In this document: in pieces, positions 59,500-64,000 of the stretch
Numbering within the stretch: position 1 is the first letter of the stretch
Layout of the letters: each line of letters opens with the position of its first letter
NCBI GenBank assembly: GCA_003988855.1
Contig: QYAI01000025.1
Location: 124,001 to 188,000 of the forward strand
Origin: Arachnopeziza araneosa
Lineage: Eukaryota; Ascomycota; Leotiomycetes; Helotiales; Arachnopezizaceae
Length of the DNA stretch: 64,000 nucleotides
Reading direction: 5' to 3'
The notes under the pieces: generated by a model
What the model was told of the DNA's origin: nothing
What the model saw: only the letters and a program-made list of their open reading frames with translations
Databases searched by the model: none
Made by a program: the position numbers and the translations under genes

Positions 59500-59778
59500 G
59501 GTGATAAGTTTTTCAAAAGAAAATCTATTACAGCCAGTAGTAAATCCGGTAGATCGTTTCGTGCGTCGCGATTCGAGTTGGAAAAGCCGAAGTTGAATCT
59601 TGGTCGCGAGATATGCCACTTCAAAATTGTTGCCCCGCATGGTGGGTGGTCGAGTCACACGTCACGTGAAAATGGAGACGCTTTCAACCTTGGAAGGTTT
59701 CCTCAGTGAGGAAGAGATTAAATCTTTTCTCTCAACACCGTGACAAGATTCCGTCTCCTCAATCGAACCCTTTTCACA
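59500..59778. promoter_or_regulatory. bidirectional GCD11/FMP32 promoter
   Basis: The two start codons are 279 bp apart on opposite strands. A TCACGTGA palindrome lies centrally at 59662-59669. Shared regulation is inferred. Confidence 0.55.
59663..59668. promoter_or_regulatory. CACGTG E-box between GCD11 and FMP32
   Basis: The full palindrome is TCACGTGA, 164 bp from the GCD11 ATG and 111 bp from the FMP32 ATG. It is the best-formed CACGTG site seen in the window. Confidence 0.5.
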
Positions 59779-60678
59779 ATGGCCAATACATATATGACCC
59801 GATCCCTACCACAATTCCTTCTTCCTGCGTTCGAGTCAAGTTGGCAAACCGCATCCTTTCAGCACAACACAATTCGAGCTTTCAGATCAATACCAACGGG
59901 CTATGATAAGTCTTCTAGATTTGGAAGACCGGCCAGTCAGCCAGCCAAACGCATTCTGCAAGATGCGTCTCTGCGGCCTAGAGCTAGCATTCTGCAACAT
60001 CCAGCGCATCACAGAGCTTTCCATGCAACAGCTCGACGAAGTCGAGATCACCACTTTGATACTCTCAAGTTTGTTCAGCGGTTACAGGAAGAAGGTTTTA
60101 CGGAGGCACAATCAGTTGCCATGATGAAAGTCTTAAGTGATGTTATTGAAGAAAGGTTACATAGCTATATCCTAACTCGGCATTCATCTAACGATGAGTA
60201 GCATCCAAAACTTAACGCGTACGATGGTCCTACGAGAAGATCAAGCCAAGGCAACTTATACCCAAAAAGTTGATTTCGCAAAGTTACGCTCCGAGCTTCT
60301 TTCCGCTGATTCTACAGAATCTGCTACAACTCGTGCATCTCATGAGCGATTAACAAACGATCTGGCGAAGTTAAATAGCAGACTAAGAGATGAAATCGGT
60401 AGAACGCAAGCATCGGTTAGACTGGATTTAAACTTGGAGAAAGGAAGGATTAGAGAAGAGGCCAACGTTCAAGAGCTAAAGATCAAAGAGACGGAGACAA
60501 AGATTGAGCAAGAAGTAGCTGGGCTGAGGGAGAAGCTAGAAGGAGTTAAGTTCCAGACTTTACAGTGGTTGATGGGCGTCTGCACTGGTAATTAACCAAG
60601 TCCTCCAAATATCTGCATATGCTAATTCTGATAGGTACTGCTGCTCTAATACTGGGTGCTTGGAGGTTACTCATGTAG
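59779..60678 (+). CDS. FMP32: mitochondrial coiled-coil membrane protein, Fmp32/MCUR1 (CCDC90) family
   Basis: Exons are 59779..60155, 60202..60587 and 60635..60678 (268 aa); introns are 46 and 47 nt. The N terminus is rich in Ser, Arg and Ala without acidic residues early on (MANTYMTRSLPQFLLPAF... HRAFHATARRSRDHHFDT), as in mitochondrial presequences. The family core is DTLKFVQRLQEEGFTEAQSVAMMKVLSDVIEESIQNLTRTMVLRED, followed by a long charged coiled coil and a C-terminal membrane anchor (LQWLMGVCTGTAALILGAWRLLM) completed by the third exon. Family knowledge: DUF1640 proteins sit in the inner membrane; yeast Fmp32 supports cytochrome c oxidase, and animal MCUR1 relates to calcium uptake. The symbol is by family similarity. 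Confidence 0.9.
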
Positions 60679-61360
60679 ATACCAATCGGTGGTGGCTGAA
60701 TACTAATGAAGTCACAAGGTCTATTTTCAATATTGATATCATATTAGAAGTGCTCATACTTAATATCCATCAGATATAGGGAAGATTGAAATTCAAGTTC
60801 ATTTTTTGCCAGAAGACATTTGGAATTTCCCTTCCGTAAAATTGGTTTGCGTTGCTTTACATCCAACGTTTTCTATCTTTTGCATTTCTGTCCATCCCCT
60901 TCAGCATTTTCAACTTCGAAAATTGGTCTTGAAGCAAATTGTCAGGCAAAGATAGAATGTCAATGCAGCAGCTCAAGGTCTCATTTAGCTTTTGATAAAA
61001 TCGACCACATTGCAAACGCAATGTGTACAGTGCTCAACTCTAAAATGAATGAAAGAAGTGAAATTTTGAATTCGATTGTCAGGCCGGTTCTGTGGGAATT
61101 ATTTTGTGAATGTTGTCGTTGATTGTCGAATAAATTTCATCCGTGATTTTTCTTTTACTGTTGTCGTGATTGTCGAAGGAATTTCGTCTGTGATTTTCTG
61201 TTTCTGTTTCGTGATTGTCGAAGAAATTTCGTTCCTGGTTTTTCTGTTTCTGTTGTCGCGATTGTCGAATAATCTCGGAAGCGATCTTTGTTTCGTTTTT
61301 GCTGTAATCGTCGATATGAGTTTTGATGTCATTATGCTTAAAAACTCGAGCTTGATATCG
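60679..61360. other. convergent intergenic region with a minisatellite
   Basis: A 682-bp gap between the converging FMP32 and CUE-BTB genes. It contains about four copies of a roughly 46-bp repeat (about 61111-61300). No gene supported. Confidence 0.55.
61111..61300. repeat. about 46-bp tandem repeat, four degenerate units
   Basis: Units start at about 61111, 61159, 61205 and 61251. Each carries the core GATTGTCGAA(T/G)(A/G)AATTTC and a GTGATTTTTCTGTTTCTG-like tail. The fourth is the most diverged. The tract begins about 60 bp beyond the stop codon of the CUE-BTB gene, so it may lie in its 3' UTR. Confidence 0.75.
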
Positions 61361-63060
61361 TCAACGGGCAACGAAACTTTCACCGGATAAAGGATCGATC
61401 AGGTATGGCAGTTTGACTTCATATTTACCTCTACCACGAGTTTCATGCCGTCTTTTTATCCAAGCCTTGGTGAAAAGCTCGGAGAGCTCAAACCTAAATT
61501 CTTTAATCGAATTATATTCATTTTGAAATCGCCAATGATTCCGGCCATATGCAGTTCTTTGGGCCTGATTAAGACCCTCGTCATTGACATCGATATACTC
61601 AGTTGGGTCGTAATCAGGGGACTTGAATTTGACAAATTCTTGAAGAGTTGCTTGGACTAGGAAGCTACGGAGAGGATGACCCTCTTGGAGCGTGTAGATG
61701 GTTCTAACATGCTCCCGCGTAAAGGCTGCTCGGTCTCTGCTTAGAATAGCTTTGAAACCGTCGAGAATGGTGGAGTTCGATTCAAAAATACCGATATTTA
61801 AACCCAACTTCTCACAGAGCATAACAAAGTCGAGAGTAGTCGTGATTTCGGTCGAGGGTGTGCGGGACTGATGTGCTGTAAGCTGTACTTGCTTACAAAC
61901 CGCCCATTGAATAATCAATTCAAATACGTTTTTGTCGACATTTGGTAGGAGGATAGGCTCGTCGCTCAAATCCTGCTTATCCTCGAACATTTCTCTGAAA
62001 TGAGCAAGATTTTCAAGAATGACTCTAGGAAATCTGCATGGATGTACTCCTGAATCAAGTTCGATTCGGCATCCTGGGCTTTCTTTAAAATATTTTCTAC
62101 AGGTTCGTTAGTTAGATTTCAAAGTACTATTGTAACCAAGCGTACAGAATCCACTCTCCAGCAGGTTCGACTTGAGATCCATTTGAATTAGAACTGCCAT
62201 GGCGAATTTTCTTTCTCGAGGGCTGATCCTCATCCTATCATCTTATTAGCTTGCTCTTTAATCCGAAGTGTTTGAAACTAATTAACATTGTCGTAATTAA
62301 AGTATGAATAGATTCCACTCACACTTGTATCGGCACGTCTCTTCTCAGCACGGTCAGGCTTTCCAAAGTGACGCATGTCCTCGGCGTTCCAAATTCCTCT
62401 CTTTGTCTCACTCTCACCCCCAATACTATCTTGTATATCTTCAGCGAGATCCTCTTCTTGTAAAACTGATATGGCTGCAGTAAGGTTGCCTTCTTCAATA
62501 GAAAGAACATTGTGGCAATGCGTCTTTCCTACTCTTGGAAACAAATTGACGAGGGTCTCCTCTTTCTGCTGCTCATATTGCTGACTTAATTCGATATCCT
62601 TGTCAGGACTTTTCCTCTGCTTAGTATTGATAGTAAAGCTCGAAACGATGCCATCCGTAGGTTTCGGTAGAGTTGTTTTTGTCGTGTCTGAAATTGGTCC
62701 ACGAGGTTCTCCTGAGGTGGATTCGGGTGCTTTGAAGTTGATTTGCACGGAATCGAGCAAGAGTTCTGTTACTCTTTCTACATCCCATCCGTATGAAATC
62801 AATATTTCTTCTGCAACAGCTTTTGAAATACCTGGGCACACTTGTGAAATAAGCTCCACCTTCTCCGCCGCCCTCATATGCAAACTCTTCTGGGACGATT
62901 GAGTAGAACTAGATGCCTCTAGTAAATCCGCTAGCACTTCGCCTGCTCGTTTTGCATCACCATTCGCTTTTAGAAGTGCTTCTTTGATTTCGGACACGCC
63001 TGCATGAGGGAACCATTCTTGGAGCTGAGTAACAGACTCCTGCATGCGTTTCCTATCCAT
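61361..63060 (-). CDS. three CUE/UBA-like segments plus BTB/POZ-like domain
   Basis: Exons are 62323..63060, 62146..62234 and 61361..62096 (520 aa); introns are 88 and 49 nt with GT-AG ends, and the total is in frame. Residues about 9-48, 67-104 and 167-203 each look like CUE/UBA three-helix units: a (W/V/L)xxFP-type motif (LQEWFPHAG, ISQVCPGIS, LVNLFPRVG) and a later Leu-Leu or equivalent (LADLLE, TELLLD, AISVLQ). Residues about 280-350 look BTB/POZ-like (CRIELDSGVHPCRFPRVILEN, then HFREMFEDK and ILLPNVDKNVFELIIQWAV). The linker has a basic SRKKIRHG nuclear-signal-like stretch. CUE/UBA units bind ubiquitin and BTB domains bind Cul3, so a ubiquitin-linked role is plausible but inferred. The start is the ATG at 63060; nothing upstream is a standard ATG. 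Confidence 0.78.
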
Positions 63061-64000
63061 ATTGTGCAAAAATAGATTAGACGATGTCGAACAACGTAAA
63101 CTTGTGCTTAAGCCGCCTCATGCAAGGAAGAGTATGGGCATTCGCCTTAGCTTCTAGTAAATGGGAAGGTTTGTAGATTAGGCAAGAAGAGTGTCTGGTT
63201 TCGTCCCAAGTAAGAAGGTGAGAGCTTGTTTTTGTTGGGCGTAGGAATAATAGGGAAAGAAAGGCGTTTGTCTTTTTGGGGGGAATAAATCGTATCCGGT
63301 TCTAGAGTTTGCCGCTTCCAAACTTAAAATTCAACACGTTTCGTCTCCGTCGTCAGTAGAAGAAGAAGCGACAGAGAGGCACAGTTGTGTAAGAGGAGAT
63401 GGGCAGGGCTGTTCTTGTTGCTAATAACTGAATAAGAGTGACAGATAGATTATCACAACAGGACAGGATTGTAATAGGCTTGTTTCCATTAGCAGTTTAT
63501 CAAGGTTGTCATTGCAATTATCTAGAAGGACGGAAAGAGGGGGGCGTGCTCGCTTAACAGGATGAAAGAAAACAAAAGAAAACCCATCTGCATTTTGGTG
63601 AGCATACCAGCCGCAGATTTATTCGTAGATGATATACAGGTGTGATATTCCGGTGGATCGCAAGATTCGGTTTCCTTGACTGAAAACAACGGTTCATTAG
63701 ACAATAAGGAAGCTAAAATCGTGCTGGCTTAAATCTGAGCTAAGGTGATAAATTGATAGCCATTTATCTTTACTATTAACATAGCTATAGTATCCATAGT
63801 GGTATTGAGGCAATGAAGAGTTCAGGGAATCCAAACTACCGAGTTAACGAGAGGTGAAATCCCTTGCAATAGCTATCGATACTCTTGAGCACGAAGAATA
63901 AGTGCATGACAAAAGCTATTTGATGGACAAAATAATACCTGGCTTGATATTCTTGATCCTGCAGAGTTTCAAAGTATTGGTTTCTTTATACACGTTTTAA
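63061..64000. other. 5' flank of the CUE-BTB gene and window edge
   Basis: 940 bp with only short ORFs. The last about 300 bases are AT-rich. A gene may start beyond the window, but none is visible here. Confidence 0.5.

Noticed and set aside
61099..61383. 94-codon minus-strand ORF over the minisatellite as a gene
   Set aside because: It overlaps the stop of the CUE-BTB gene and is mostly repeat translation; kept only as a possible relic.
63058..63069. Start of the CUE-BTB protein three codons earlier
   Set aside because: The codon at 63069 reads TTG on the minus strand, not ATG; the first real ATG is at 63060.

Overview
This window is nuclear DNA from a filamentous ascomycete (Pezizomycotina; a leotiomycete-like genome is my guess, not something the sequence proves). 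The evidence is dense eukaryotic genes with short GT-AG introns, mostly 46-60 nt and often with CTAAY branch sites. The proteins are fungal in type: ERV46, MEX67, BIK1 with CAP-Gly, SmB, clathrin heavy chain, a fungal sulfate permease and a HAM-8-like membrane protein. I recognised no rRNA, tRNA, CRISPR array or intact transposon. Exon coordinates were worked out by hand from splice signals and frame continuity. Every spliced model listed sums to a multiple of three.

Layout. 0-9 kb: a Sel1-repeat protein (-), ERV46 (-), and MEX67 (+), which is divergent from ERV46. 9-21 kb: a sulfate permease (-), a long gene-free stretch rich in microsatellites, a BUB2-type TBC protein (+), an AIM6-like secreted phosphodiesterase-fold protein (+) and BIK1 (-). 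21-30 kb: a gene-poor, partly AT-rich stretch, an MFS transporter (-), a thioredoxin-PITH protein (-) and a small spliced GPI-type surface protein (-). 30-42 kb: ADE17 (+), a four-pass HAM-8-like membrane protein (+), MPC1 (-), SMB1 (-), RPL11 (+), which is head to head with SMB1, and two small fungal proteins (-). 42-54 kb: pyruvate carboxylase (-, 12 exons) and clathrin heavy chain (-, 8 exons). 55-63 kb: a DHA2-type MFS transporter (-), eIF2-gamma (-), divergent FMP32 (+), and a protein joining three CUE-like segments to a BTB-like domain (-).

Functions. Most genes are housekeeping: secretory traffic (ERV46, CHC1), mRNA export and splicing (MEX67, SMB1), translation (RPL11, GCD11), mitochondria and central carbon (MPC1, PYC, FMP32), purine synthesis (ADE17), and cell cycle or microtubules (BUB2, BIK1). 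MPC1 and PYC both handle pyruvate but lie 5 kb apart and are not an operon-like unit. Accessory content is limited to two MFS transporters, the small GPI-type protein and the low-complexity intergenic DNA. I saw no biosynthetic or defence cluster.

The most notable signals are micro-exons: 9 nt in SMB1, 8 and 12 nt in PYC, a possible 3-nt exon in the AIM6-like gene, and a 9-nt terminal coding exon in the GPI-type gene. Others are the CUE-CUE-CUE-BTB architecture, a possible mitochondrial N-terminal extension of PYC, a 21-bp coding minisatellite, a roughly 46-bp minisatellite just past the BTB gene, and CACGTG boxes in several promoters.
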